In this document: positions 32,938-41,766 of the stretch, piece by piece
Layout of the letters: every line of letters starts with the position of its first letter
Numbering within the stretch: position 1 is the stretch's first letter
Assembly (NCBI RefSeq): GCF_015350995.1
Contig: NZ_JADKRW010000005.1
Coordinates: 186,001 to 250,000 of the forward strand
Reading direction: 5' to 3'
Source of the DNA: Curtobacterium sp. VKM Ac-1393
GTDB taxonomy: Bacteria > Actinomycetota > Actinomycetes > Actinomycetales > Microbacteriaceae
Length of the DNA stretch: 64,000 nt
The notes under the pieces: generated by a model
What the model was told of the DNA's origin: nothing
Seen by the model: the letters and a program-made list of their open reading frames with translations, nothing else
The model's database searches: none
Made by a program: the position numbers and the translations under genes

Positions 32938-34926
32938 ATGCGAACGGTCCAGCGTGGATCGGGCACAGGCGGGTCGGACACCGGAAGGGGGACAGCGCGA
33001 CGCTGGGGTCGCGTCACGGCGGCGGTCGTGGCGATGCTGATCGTCCTGGCACCGGCGGCGACCGCGCAGGCCACGGCACCCGTCGACCTGGGGAGCGCGT
33101 ACGTCCTCGACGATTCCGGTTCGCTGAGCGCCTCGCAGCAGGCGCAGGTCGAACAGGCCGTCGAAGACCTCTACACGAAGACCCAGACGCAGTTGTACGT
33201 CGTGTTCGTCCCCTCGTTCACGAACCCGTCCGACCACACCGCGTGGGGCCGGGCCGTGCTCGACGAGAACCAGATCGACACCGACGGCATCCTGCTGTCC
33301 GTCGCGGTCGACGACCGTGACTACGACGTCCAGCAGACGAACGAGACGGAGATCTCCGCGTCCGACGTGCAGACCGCGGTGAACGACTCGCTGCTGCCCG
33401 CACTGAAGCAGAGCGACTGGTCGGGCGCCGCGGTGGCCTTCGCGAACGGCCTGACCGACACCCAGGCCCCGCCGGACCTGACCTGGCTCTGGATCCTGCT
33501 GCTCGTCATCGTCGTCGGGCTCGTCGTCGTCGTGCTGGTCATCCGTACCCGCAACAAGCGCAAGACCGCCGCGGCCACGAAGGCGCAGCAGGAGTCCCTC
33601 GCCGACCTCGAGCGCACCGCCGGCGGCGCGCTCGTCACGATCGACGACGAGCTCCGCACCGCCGAGCAAGAGGTCGGCTTCGCCACCGCGCAGTTCGGTC
33701 CCGACGCCGCGAAGCCGTTCGCCGACACCGTCGCCGCCGCGCAGCAGGCCGTGCGGAAGGCCTTCACGTTCCGGCAGCAGCTCGACGACGAGATCCCGGA
33801 CTCCCCCCAGCAGCGTGCGGACTGGGCGAACCAGATCATCGCGATCTGCCAGCAGGCACACGCCTCGATCGAGGAGCAGACCGAGGCCTTCGACGCGCTC
33901 CGGTCGCTCGAGGACGGCGTCGACGAAGCAGCCGTCTCGCTGGCCCAAGCGGTCGCCGAAGCACCGGCGTCGGTCGGTGCAGCTGCGGCATCGCTCGACC
34001 GCGTCCGTGCGGACTACTCCGGTCGCACCCTCGCGACCGTGGCGGACAACGTCGACCAGGCGCACCAGGTGCTCGCCTACGCCACCGAGCGCTCGGACGC
34101 GGCCACCGCGGCGATCGCTGCCGGCGACAAGGGCCAAGCGGTGGTCGCCGTGCGCGACGCCCAGCACGCACTGGCCCAGGTGCAGCAGCTCACGAACAAC
34201 GCGGTCGCGGCCGAGGGCACCTTCGCCGAGGCCACCGCACGCGCCGAGGCGATGCGCATCGACATCGAGGGCGACGTCGCCGCCGCCCGGACCCTCACCG
34301 TCGGTGGGCCCGACCTGGCCGCCGCGGTGACCCGGGCGCAGACCGTGCTGCGGCAAGGGTTCGACCCGAAGGACCCGATCACCGCGGTGGACGCCCTCAC
34401 GAAGGCGAACACCGAGATCGACCAGGCCATCGCGGCCGCCCGGGGCGCCGAAGAGCAGCAGCGCCGCGCGACCCGTGCCCTCGACGACGCCCTGCGCGAC
34501 GCACGGAACCGGATCAGCCAGGCGCGCGAGTACATCTCGCTGCACCGTGGCGGTGTCGGACCGACCGCGCGGACCCGCTTGTCCGAGGCCGAACGCGCCC
34601 TCGACGACGCCGTGCAGCTCGCCACCACCGACCCCGGGCAGGCGCTGCAGGCCGCACGGGCAGCCGAGCAGTACGCCGCCGCGGCGATGGACTCGGCGAA
34701 CGACGACCTGGGCGGCTGGGGCGGTGGCGGCGGCTTCGGCGGGGGCGGCGGTCGTGGCAACGGGGCGCAGCTCGGCGGGCTGGTGACCGGCATCGTGCTC
34801 GGCGGACTCCTCGGCGGTCGCGGCGGCAGCTTCGGCGGCGGGGGCTTCGGCGGAGGCGGGGGCTTCGGGGGCGGAGGCGGCGGCGGGGGCGGCGGCGGCG
34901 GCTTCTCCGGCGGCGGCCGCTTCTGA
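32938..34926 (+). CDS. TPM-domain membrane protein with coiled coil and Gly-rich tail
   Basis: This 662-residue protein has a signal peptide (RRWGRVTAAVVAMLIVLAPAATAQA), then a TPM domain (VLDDSGSLSASQQAQVEQAVEDLYTKTQTQLYVVFVPSFTNPSDHTAWGRAVLDEN), a membrane helix (LTWLWILLLVIVVGLVVVVLVI) and a long Ala/Gln/Glu-rich coiled coil on the cytoplasmic side (about 215-560). It ends in a glycine/phenylalanine-rich tail (GGGFGGGGGRGN). TPM proteins are extracytoplasmic domains of unclear role, some linked to photosystem repair or phosphatase activity; here the extracellular TPM plus coiled coil may serve envelope sensing. ATG 32938 has GGAGG six bases upstream. pspA follows 72 bases downstream. Confidence 0.85.
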   Translation: MRTVQRGSGTGGSDTGRGTARRWGRVTAAVVAMLIVLAPAATAQATAPVDLGSAYVLDDSGSLSASQQAQVEQAVEDLYTKTQTQLYVVFVPSFTNPSDHTAWGRAVLDENQIDTDGILLSVAVDDRDYDVQQTNETEISASDVQTAVNDSLLPALKQSDWSGAAVAFANGLTDTQAPPDLTWLWILLLVIVVGLVVVVLVIRTRNKRKTAAATKAQQESLADLERTAGGALVTIDDELRTAEQEVGFATAQFGPDAAKPFADTVAAAQQAVRKAFTFRQQLDDEIPDSPQQRADWANQIIAICQQAHASIEEQTEAFDALRSLEDGVDEAAVSLAQAVAEAPASVGAAAASLDRVRADYSGRTLATVADNVDQAHQVLAYATERSDAATAAIAAGDKGQAVVAVRDAQHALAQVQQLTNNAVAAEGTFAEATARAEAMRIDIEGDVAAARTLTVGGPDLAAAVTRAQTVLRQGFDPKDPITAVDALTKANTEIDQAIAAARGAEEQQRRATRALDDALRDARNRISQAREYISLHRGGVGPTARTRLSEAERALDDAVQLATTDPGQALQAARAAEQYAAAAMDSANDDLGGWGGGGGFGGGGGRGNGAQLGGLVTGIVLGGLLGGRGGSFGGGGFGGGGGFGGGGGGGGGGGGFSGGGRF

Positions 34927-34998
34927 TCCCGCTCCCGTCCCGACCAGACCCGACAGACCAGTCACACCACGTCAGACCTTCCAGGAAAGGGAACAGCA

Positions 34999-35724
34999 AT
35001 GGCAAAGCAGACGATCTTCGGCCGCATCTCCACCCTCGTGCGGGCGAACATCAACCAGCTCATCGACGACGCCGAGGACCCGCAGAAGATGCTGGACCAG
35101 CTCGTGCGCGACTACACGAACAACATCGCCGACGCGAAGACGGCGATCGCGCAGACGATCGGCAACGTTCGCCTGCTCGAGCAGGACCACGAAGAGGACA
35201 AGCGTGCCTCGACCGAGTGGGGCCAGAAGGCCGCCAACGCCTCGGCGGCGGCGGACAAGTACCGCGCCGAGGGCAAGACAGCCGACGCCGACAAGTTCGA
35301 CAACCTCGCCAAGATCGCGATCGGCAAGCAGATCGCCGCCGAGCAAGAGGTCAAGGACGCCGAGCCGAACCTGGCCTCGCAGAACGAGGCCGTCGAGAAG
35401 CTCAAGACCGGTCTCGCCGGCATGGAGCAGAAGCTCGAACAGCTCCGCGCGAAGCGTGACAACCTCGTCGCCCGCTCGAAGACGGCCGAGGCGCAGTCCA
35501 AGGTCAACGACGCGCTCGGCAACATCGACGTGCTCGACCCGACGAGCGACCTCGGTCGCTTCGAGGAGAAGGTCCGCCGCGAAGAGGCGAAGGTCCTCGG
35601 GCAGCAGGAGCTGCAGTCGTCGAGCCTCGACGCCCAGTTCGAGAGCCTCGAGGACGTGGGCAAGGACGCCGAGGTCGAGGCACGACTCGCCGCACTGAAG
35701 TCCGGCGGCTCCTCGAGCCTCTGA
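34999..35724 (+). CDS. pspA: PspA/IM30-family envelope stress protein
   Basis: This 241-residue ESCRT-III-type coiled-coil protein binds the inner membrane face and protects against envelope stress. It has the family opening FGRISTLVRANINQLIDDAEDPQKMLDQLVRDYTNNIADAK and a long heptad-rich body ending GKDAEVEARLAALKSGGSSSL. AAGGGAACAGCA precedes ATG 34999. It is cotranscribed with the TPM-domain gene, whose coiled coil may interact with it (inference). Confidence 0.93.
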   Translation: MAKQTIFGRISTLVRANINQLIDDAEDPQKMLDQLVRDYTNNIADAKTAIAQTIGNVRLLEQDHEEDKRASTEWGQKAANASAAADKYRAEGKTADADKFDNLAKIAIGKQIAAEQEVKDAEPNLASQNEAVEKLKTGLAGMEQKLEQLRAKRDNLVARSKTAEAQSKVNDALGNIDVLDPTSDLGRFEEKVRREEAKVLGQQELQSSSLDAQFESLEDVGKDAEVEARLAALKSGGSSSL

Positions 35725-35766
35725 CCTCCCCGGACGACGCCGGACCCCACCTGACACACTGAGACG

Positions 35767-36588
35767 ATGCAGTTCCTCGTGGTCGGTCAGTGGCAGGGTT
35801 CGGCGTCGTCGCGCGCGATGCGTCTCGGGGACGGAGCATCGGCGATCGCAGCCGACCTCCCCCGCGCGTCCACCACCGTCATCGACGTCCCGGCCGGGGC
35901 CGGTGACCGCCTCGAGACGGCCGTCGCCCGCTACACCTCCGTGCTCGCCGTCGCCGAACGCGTCGCAGAAGAGACCGGCGTCGCCAGCGAACCCGTCCTC
36001 GTGGTCGGTGGCGACGGGGCGAGCGTCCTCGGTGCGACCGTGGGTCTCGGACCGGACACCGCGTTCGTGCGCATCGCCGGCTCCAGCGGCTACCGTCCCC
36101 TCAACCGTGCTCAGCCGGTCGCTGCGGAGACCGCCGCGTTGCGCCTCCTGGTCGACCGACCTGACGACCTGTTCCCCACGCTGCCGGTGCTCAGTGCGTC
36201 GTCCGTCGTGGTCGCTGGTGTCCGCGGCCTCGACGACGCCGAGGTCGCCGCACTCGACCGTGCCGGTGTCGCCCGGCTCGACGTCGACGCCGCCACACCG
36301 GAAGCCCTCGCGGCTGCCGTGGACGCCACCGGTGCCACATCGGTGTTCGTGCACGTCGACCTGGACGTCCTCGATCCCTCCGAGGTCGACGGGCTGCTCG
36401 AGCCGGTGCCCTTCGGCCTCGACGGCGCAGGGCTCGTCGAGCGGATCCAGGCTGCGACCCGCGGCCGGCGGCTCGCCGGCGCGGCGCTCACCGGTTTCGC
36501 ACCCGTGGACCCGGCCCGGGCAGTGGACGACCTCGGCGTGATCCTGCGCGTCGTCGGGGCGGTGACCAGCGCCTCCCGGGTCGCCTGA
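35767..36588 (+). CDS. arginase/agmatinase-fold protein lacking usual metal ligands
   Basis: This 273-residue protein is homologous to the ureohydrolase family: VLVVGGDGASVLGATVGLGPDTAF aligns with the GGDHS strand, and VFVHVDLDVLDPSEVDGLLEPVPFGLDGAGLVERIQAA matches the SFDxDxxDP block. The histidine of GGDH is replaced by glycine, and the DAHxD motif expected after it reads RIAGSSGY. So two of three Mn ligand motifs are gone, while the third keeps both aspartates. It may be a non-hydrolase or a divergent ligand-binding protein. It is preceded by CACACT, a possible -10, seven bases before ATG 35767. Confidence 0.85.
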   Translation: MQFLVVGQWQGSASSRAMRLGDGASAIAADLPRASTTVIDVPAGAGDRLETAVARYTSVLAVAERVAEETGVASEPVLVVGGDGASVLGATVGLGPDTAFVRIAGSSGYRPLNRAQPVAAETAALRLLVDRPDDLFPTLPVLSASSVVVAGVRGLDDAEVAALDRAGVARLDVDAATPEALAAAVDATGATSVFVHVDLDVLDPSEVDGLLEPVPFGLDGAGLVERIQAATRGRRLAGAALTGFAPVDPARAVDDLGVILRVVGAVTSASRVA

Positions 36589-36644
36589 GAACCGACCCGG
36601 CGCGCCCGGGCGGAACCCATGCCGGTCCGCGTACGCTCGGCCGC

Positions 36645-38048
36645 ATGACGGACTACGACCTCATCGTGATCGGCGCCGGCGCAGTCGGCGAGAACGTGGC
36701 GGACTACGCCCGGAAGCGCGGCCTGGCGGTCGCGATCGTGGAATCCGAACTGGTCGGCGGCGAGTGCTCCTACTGGGCGTGCATGCCGTCGAAGGCGCTG
36801 CTGCGGAGCGGCCACGCCCTCGCTGCGGCCAAGCGCCTCGACGGCGCGAAGCAGGCGGTCACCGGCGAACTCGACGCAGCCCGGGTGCTCGCCCGCCGCA
36901 ACTCCTTCACCTCGGACTGGAAGGACGACGGCCAGGTGTCCTGGCTCGAGTCGGCCGACATCGCGCTGATCCGCGGCCACGCCCGCATCACCGGCGAGAA
37001 GACCATCGAAGTCGGCGGCGAGACGCACACCGCACGCGCGGCGGTCGCCGTCGTGACCGGCTCACTGCACGCGCTGCCGGACGTGCCCGGGCTGGCCGAC
37101 GCGAAGCCGTGGGGCACGCGTGAGGGCACGAGCGCCGAGCACGTGCCGGAGAGCCTGCTCGTCATCGGCGGCGGCGTCGCCGGCTCCGAGCTCGCCACCG
37201 CGTGGGCATCCCTCGGCGCGAAGGTCACCCTCGTCGCCCGCGCCGGACTGCTCGGCGGCATGGAGCCGTTCGCCGGCGAGCTCGTCACCGACGGCCTGCG
37301 TGAGCTCGGCGTCGACGTCCGCACCGGGGTCAGCCCCGTCCGCGTCGACCGCGACGAGCACGGCCTCGTCACCACGACGCTCGACGACGACACCACCGTC
37401 ATCACCAGCGAGGTCCTCGCCGCCACCGGCCGGAGCCCGCACACCGCGGACCTCGGTCTCGAGACGGTCGGTCTGACCGCCGGCGACTGGCTCGAGGTCG
37501 ACGACACGATGCTCGTGCACGGCACCGACTGGCTGTACGCCGTCGGGGACGCCAACCACCGCGCGCTGCTGACCCACCAGGGCAAGTACCAAGCCCGCGC
37601 CGCCGGCGAGGCGATCGCCGCCCGCCACCAGGGCACGCCGCTGCACACCGAGCCGTGGGGTGCGCACGTCGCGACGGCGGACCACGCCGCGGTCCCCCAG
37701 GTCACGTTCACCGACCCCGAGGTCGCCAGCGTCGGCCTGACCGAGAAGACCGCCCGCGAGCAGGGGCTGCACGTCCGCGCCGTCGAGTACGACCTCGGTG
37801 CGATCGCCGGTTCGGCGCTGCAGGCCGACGGCTACACCGGCCGCGCCAAGATGGTCGTCGACGAGGACCGCGGGGTCGTCGTCGGGGTCACGTTCGTCGG
37901 CCAGGACGTCGCCGAGATGCTGCACGCCGCGACGATCGCCGTCGTCGGCGAGGTGCCGGTCGACCGGCTCTGGCACGCGGTGCCGGCGTACCCGACGATG
38001 AACGAGGTCTGGCTGCGCCTGCTCGAGACCTACGGTCGCCCGTCCTGA
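36645..38048 (+). CDS. NAD(P)/FAD-dependent disulfide oxidoreductase
   Basis: This 467-residue class-I flavoprotein has FAD site DLIVIGAGAVGENVADYARKRGLAVAIVES, redox-active disulfide GGECSYWACMPSKALLRS, NAD(P) site LLVIGGGVAGSELATAWASLGAKVTLVAR, FAD/pyrophosphate site WLYAVGDANHRALLTHQGKYQAR and the C-terminal dimer domain with HAVPAYPTMNEVW (His-Glu pair). It resembles dihydrolipoamide and mycothione reductases, but its substrate is not evident. TACGCT seven bases before ATG 36645 suggests a leaderless message. Confidence 0.93.
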   Translation: MTDYDLIVIGAGAVGENVADYARKRGLAVAIVESELVGGECSYWACMPSKALLRSGHALAAAKRLDGAKQAVTGELDAARVLARRNSFTSDWKDDGQVSWLESADIALIRGHARITGEKTIEVGGETHTARAAVAVVTGSLHALPDVPGLADAKPWGTREGTSAEHVPESLLVIGGGVAGSELATAWASLGAKVTLVARAGLLGGMEPFAGELVTDGLRELGVDVRTGVSPVRVDRDEHGLVTTTLDDDTTVITSEVLAATGRSPHTADLGLETVGLTAGDWLEVDDTMLVHGTDWLYAVGDANHRALLTHQGKYQARAAGEAIAARHQGTPLHTEPWGAHVATADHAAVPQVTFTDPEVASVGLTEKTAREQGLHVRAVEYDLGAIAGSALQADGYTGRAKMVVDEDRGVVVGVTFVGQDVAEMLHAATIAVVGEVPVDRLWHAVPAYPTMNEVWLRLLETYGRPS

Positions 38049-38050
38049 GC

Positions 38051-38419
38051 GTGCGCGGACTGGTCCGCCGGGCGCTGCTCGACTCCCCCGTCTCCCGCGC
38101 GGGGTGGGTGTTCGCGACGGCCGTCGGGCTGGCCGTGGGCATCCCGCTGTCGACGGGGCGCATCCGGGTGGTCGACGGGCTCGTCGTCTGCACGGGGCTG
38201 CCGCGGTGGGTGTTCCGCCGCGGCGGGACCTGCGTGGGCTCGGTGTACCTGACCCGCGACAACGACGGACCCCGGGTGCTGCGGCACGAGCGGGTGCACG
38301 TCGAGCAGTGGCGGCGGTACGGGATGCTGATGCCCGTGCTCTACGCGGTCGCGGGCCGCGATCCGCTCCGGAACCGCTTCGAGGTCGAGGCGGGGCTGGA
38401 GGACGGCGGCTACCGCTGA
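38051..38419 (+). CDS. small protein with HExxH motif
   Basis: This 122-residue protein of unknown family starts with a basic segment and one hydrophobic helix (WVFATAVGLAVGIPLSTG). It then has a beta-rich region with GTCVGSVYLTRDNDG and the zinc-protease-like motif LRHERVHVEQWRRYG (HExxH), followed by a second hydrophobic stretch (GMLMPVLYAVAG). It could be a minimal membrane-tethered metallopeptidase, but no third ligand is obvious. GTG 38051 is two bases after the oxidoreductase stop, so it is translated with it. Confidence 0.7.
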   Translation: MRGLVRRALLDSPVSRAGWVFATAVGLAVGIPLSTGRIRVVDGLVVCTGLPRWVFRRGGTCVGSVYLTRDNDGPRVLRHERVHVEQWRRYGMLMPVLYAVAGRDPLRNRFEVEAGLEDGGYR

Positions 38420-38978
38420 CGGGTGCCCGTGCGCGGCCCGCCTGTTTACCGTGTGCCGTGTGCCGATCGGTCACGACACCCCGTCGGGGCGGCGCCGAGT
38501 GGTCGCAGACCGTCGGCGGCTCTGGCCGCATCCGACGGTCTGCGACCGGTCGGCGCGGCACGCGCGGTGCGTCGTGTCCTCCGGTGCAGGCCGGGCGGGC
38601 GACGAGACGTTACCGAACGGCGGACGGGAGGCACGGATCACGGCCGCCACGGGCCTCCTGTCCGCCTCGCGCTGGCCCACCTGCCCGGCGGACGTGCGCA
38701 GGTGCGTGGCGCCGCCGCGGGACCGGCGCCGGCGCCGAGGTTCCACGACATGCCGCGCGTGCTGCGCCGAGGTTCCACGGGGGCCCCGCAGGCGGCCCGA
38801 GGTTCCAAGATCTTGGAACCTCGGGAACACGCCCCGGCGGACGGCAACCACTCGTCGCCGAGGTTCCACGACATGCCGCGTGCGGCGTGCCGAGGTTCCA
38901 CGGACGCCCTGGAAGCGAAGCGAGGTGCCGAGATTTCGGATCCTCGGGGCGGGCGGGCGGGCAGGCGGGCGGGCCGCG
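38420..38978. repeat. 559-bp gene-free region made of several hairpin repeats
   Basis: There is no believable gene here. In order: a 16-bp inverted repeat GGTCGCAGACCGTCGG (38501-38516) with its complement at 38532-38547; a GGACGGGAGGC arm at 38622 facing GGGCCTCCTGTCC at 38651-38663; and two tandem copies (38734 and 38857, period 123) starting GCCGAGGTTCCACGACATGC. Each copy ends in a palindrome. The first, 38796-38825, is a perfect 30-bp palindrome with half CCGAGGTTCCAAGA; the second, 38921-38947, is imperfect. A GGGC-rich run (38945-38975) abuts the ATPase stop. Confidence 0.85.
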
Positions 38979-39809
38979 TCAGGCTGCGGCGGGACGACGC
39001 GGGACGATCAAGGGCGTGCCGGTCTCGGGGTCGGGGACGACCACGCACGGCAGGCCGAAGACGTCCTCGACGAGGCCGGCGGTCAACACCGACGCCGGCG
39101 GTCCGGCAGCGACGATCGACCCGCTGCGCATCGCGATGACGTGGGTGGCGTAGCGCGCCGCCTGGTTCAGGTCGTGCAGCACCGCGACGACCGTCCGGCC
39201 CGCGGCGTGCAAGGCCGAGGCCAGTTCGAGCACGTCGTACTGGTGCGCGATGTCGAGGAACGTCGTCGGCTCGTCGAGCAGCACGATGTCGGTCTCCTGC
39301 GCCAGGACCATCGCGATCCACACCCGCTGGCGCTGCCCGCCGGAGAGCTCGTCGACGCTCCGGTCCGCCAGTTCCACCGTCGACGTCTGCTCGAGCGCGG
39401 CCTGCACCGCACGTCGGTCCGACCCGGACGACGGGTGGAGCAGGTCCTGGTGCGGGAACCGTCCGCGGGACACGAGGTCGCGCACGGTGATGCCGTCCGG
39501 GGCGATCGGCGTCTGCGGCAGCATGCCGACCCGCCGGGCCACGGCTTTCGGACGGTAGGAGTCGATCGGCGCACCATCGAGGTACACGGTGCCGGCACGC
39601 GGCTTGAGGGTCCGCGCGAAGGACTTCAGCAGCGTCGACTTGCCGCACGCGTTCGGGCCGACGATGACCGTCAGCTCACCGTCGGGGACGTCCACGTCGA
39701 GCGTGTCCACGACGACACGGTCGTCGTACGCGAGCGTCAACCCACGGACGCCCAGCGCAGTCGTCGGCAGCCCGACGACGCTGGTCGGGAGCCCGGTTGC
39801 GGCGTTCAG
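38979..39809 (-). CDS. iron-siderophore ABC transporter ATPase (FecE/FepC type)
   Basis: This ATPase of about 276 residues has Walker A VGPNACGKSTLLKSFARTL, signature ELSGGQRQRVWIAMVLAQETDIVLLDEPTTFLDI, and switch VVAVLHDLNQAARYATHVIAM. The LPQTPIAPDGITVRDLVSRGR segment is typical of Fe/siderophore importers. It overlaps the siderophore-interacting protein stop by four bases. The only start before the conserved part is CTG 39809; ATG/GTG are absent nearby, so the start is uncertain. No permease or binding protein is adjacent, so its partners are elsewhere. Confidence 0.9.
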   Translation of the reverse strand: MNAATGLPTSVVGLPTTALGVRGLTLAYDDRVVVDTLDVDVPDGELTVIVGPNACGKSTLLKSFARTLKPRAGTVYLDGAPIDSYRPKAVARRVGMLPQTPIAPDGITVRDLVSRGRFPHQDLLHPSSGSDRRAVQAALEQTSTVELADRSVDELSGGQRQRVWIAMVLAQETDIVLLDEPTTFLDIAHQYDVLELASALHAAGRTVVAVLHDLNQAARYATHVIAMRSGSIVAAGPPASVLTAGLVEDVFGLPCVVVPDPETGTPLIVPRRPAAA

Positions 39810-40702
39810 TTCTCGGCCTTGCCGTGCCGCCAGTACCCCATGAACGCGACCTGCTTGCGATCGATGCCGACCCCGCGCACCAGGTGACGACGGAGTTCCT
39901 TCACGCAGCCGGCCTCGCCCGCGATCCATGCGTAGACCGGACGCTCGTCGACCGCAGCAGGGACGTCCCAGAGCACCTGCTCGTCGACGTCGACCTCGGT
40001 GAGTTCCGCGGCGTCGCCACAGACGGGACCGACGGCCACCGTCGACGCCCACGCGTGCACCTGGTCGGTCATGCGCACGCCGTGGGTCGCACCGTTCCGG
40101 GCGATCCAGCGGACCTCGACCCCGGCGGGCGCGGTCACGGGCAGGCGGTCGGCGTCGGTCGGCACCTCGATGAAGACGTGCCCGACGGTCGAGACGTCGA
40201 GCGCCTCGAGGATCGCGCAGATGGCCGGGGCGGCTGTCTCGTCCCCGGCGAGCAGGATGCGGTTCGCGTGGCCGGGCGCGAACTCCGCGGCACCGGTCGG
40301 CAGGTCCTCCGGCGACTCCGGCACCCGGGGTCCGACGATCCGGAGTTCGTCACCGACCCGGCAGGACGACACCCAGCGCGATGCTGGTCCGGCGTCGCCG
40401 TGGGCGACGAAGTCGATGTCGAGCTCACGGGCGTCCGGCCGGAACGACCGGACCGTGTACGTGCGCAACGGGTTGCGCTCGGCGTCGGGCAGCGCACGCC
40501 AGGCGGCGTACCAGTCCTCGCCTTCGGGCAGTTCGGAGAAGCCACCGTCGGACAGCGGCAGGACGACCTTGATCCGCTGGTCGAGTCCGACGGACGAGAA
40601 GTCCGCCAGGGCCTCGCCCGTCAGCGTCACCCGGACGAAGTGCGGGGTGAGCGACGTGACCGCTGCCACACGGACGGGGAAGACGCGGTACCGGGTTGCC
40701 AC
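39806..40702 (-). CDS. siderophore-interacting protein (ferric-siderophore reductase)
   Basis: This 298-residue flavin/NAD(P)H reductase of the SIP (ViuB-like) family releases iron from imported siderophores. It has the FAD-binding block RTYTVRSFRPDARELDIDFVAHGDAGPASRWVSSCRVGDELRIVGPR, the NAD-binding loop LLAGDETAAPAICAILEAL and the C-terminal YAWIAGEAGCVKELRRHLV. GTG 40702 has CATACT seven bases upstream. An iron-box lies over the promoter, so it should be switched on in iron limitation. It is cotranscribed with the ABC ATPase gene. Confidence 0.93.
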   Translation of the reverse strand: MATRYRVFPVRVAAVTSLTPHFVRVTLTGEALADFSSVGLDQRIKVVLPLSDGGFSELPEGEDWYAAWRALPDAERNPLRTYTVRSFRPDARELDIDFVAHGDAGPASRWVSSCRVGDELRIVGPRVPESPEDLPTGAAEFAPGHANRILLAGDETAAPAICAILEALDVSTVGHVFIEVPTDADRLPVTAPAGVEVRWIARNGATHGVRMTDQVHAWASTVAVGPVCGDAAELTEVDVDEQVLWDVPAAVDERPVYAWIAGEAGCVKELRRHLVRGVGIDRKQVAFMGYWRHGKAEN

Positions 40703-40711
40703 GGATCCGAG

Positions 40712-40730
40712 TATGGCATGCCTTACCTAA
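40712..40730 (-). promoter_or_regulatory. DtxR/IdeR-type iron box
   Basis: On the minus strand this reads TTAGGTAAGGCATGCCATA, which matches 13 of 19 positions of the IdeR/DtxR consensus TTAGGTTAGGCTAACCTAA. It overlaps the -10 region of the siderophore-interacting protein (CATACT, 40710-40715) and lies 37 bases before the divergent hydrolase start. Confidence 0.75.
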
Positions 40731-40766
40731 CGTCTCCAGACCCCCGGACGGTGCGAGGATCGTCCC

Positions 40767-41708
40767 GTGTCCGATGCCCCCGACGACGAATTCGCAGATC
40801 TGACCGCCCTCGCCCGCGCGAGCGGCGTGCCGGAGCCGCTCCGCGCCTCCAGGCAGGTGGTCCGCACCGACGACGGGCAGGAGACGTCCGCCATCCGGTG
40901 GGGAGACCGGGAGGCCCGGATCACCTACCTGCACGGGCTCGGCATCGACGCCCACAGTTTCGACCAGACCGCGCTCGCCGTCGGCGAGCCGGCGGTCGCC
41001 CTCGACCTGCCCGGGCACGGCCGGTCGTCGTGGCGGGACGACGCAGACTACGGGGCGTCCGTGACGGCGCCGACCGTGCTCGCGGCCCTCGACGCCCTGC
41101 AGGTGCCACCGGGGATCGTCGTCGGGCACTCCCTCGGAGCGATCCTGGCGGCACGGCTCGCTGCCACGGCTCCGGAGCGGGTGACCGGGCTCGTGCTCGT
41201 CGACATGTCGCCGGACTTCGCGCAGCGGGCGGTCGACCGGATCGCCCGCGCACTCGAGGCCGAGGAACCGTTCGCCACGCTCGACCAGGTCGTCGACCGG
41301 GCCATCGAGGCACGCGTCGGTGACGACCGGCACGTGCTGCTGCGTGAGGCGCGACACACCACCAGGCTCGGTGCCGACGGCACGCTCGTGCGCCGCCACC
41401 ACTTCCCGCACCTGCCCGCAGGACGCACGTCGTCGGTGGGGCGCTTCGCCGATGCCTGGCCGGACCTCGAGGCCCTGCGGGTGCCGATCCTGCTCGTCCG
41501 TGGCGACCGCGGGTACGTCTCCCCGAAGCTGCACGCCGCGTTCGCCGAACGCCTGCCAGAGGCCGAGATCGTCACGGTGACCGCACGGCACGCGGTGCAG
41601 AACCAGGCACCCCTCGAACTGGCCACGGCGATCCGGGCATGGGCGGGACGTCACGGTTTGTTGCACCGGATCGAAGAACCGACCGCGGACGACACCGGCC
41701 GCCGGTAA
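40767..41708 (+). CDS. alpha/beta hydrolase
   Basis: This 313-residue alpha/beta-fold enzyme has oxyanion motif ITYLHGLGIDAHSFDQ, nucleophile elbow VVGHSLGAILAARLA (Ser about 132) and acid-strand VPILLVRGDRGYVSP. The His of the triad is probably in TARHAVQNQAPLEL. The substrate is unknown. The GGAGACCGGGAGGCCCG stretch at 40901-40917 matches the dispersed repeat and encodes GDREAR just before the beta-sheet. It may share the iron-boxed intergenic region with SIP. Confidence 0.85.
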   Translation: MSDAPDDEFADLTALARASGVPEPLRASRQVVRTDDGQETSAIRWGDREARITYLHGLGIDAHSFDQTALAVGEPAVALDLPGHGRSSWRDDADYGASVTAPTVLAALDALQVPPGIVVGHSLGAILAARLAATAPERVTGLVLVDMSPDFAQRAVDRIARALEAEEPFATLDQVVDRAIEARVGDDRHVLLREARHTTRLGADGTLVRRHHFPHLPAGRTSSVGRFADAWPDLEALRVPILLVRGDRGYVSPKLHAAFAERLPEAEIVTVTARHAVQNQAPLELATAIRAWAGRHGLLHRIEEPTADDTGRR

Positions 41709-41766
41709 CCTCGTGCGAGCGCGAGCACTGACCATCGCCCTCGCGCCCGGAAGGAACCCACCCCCC

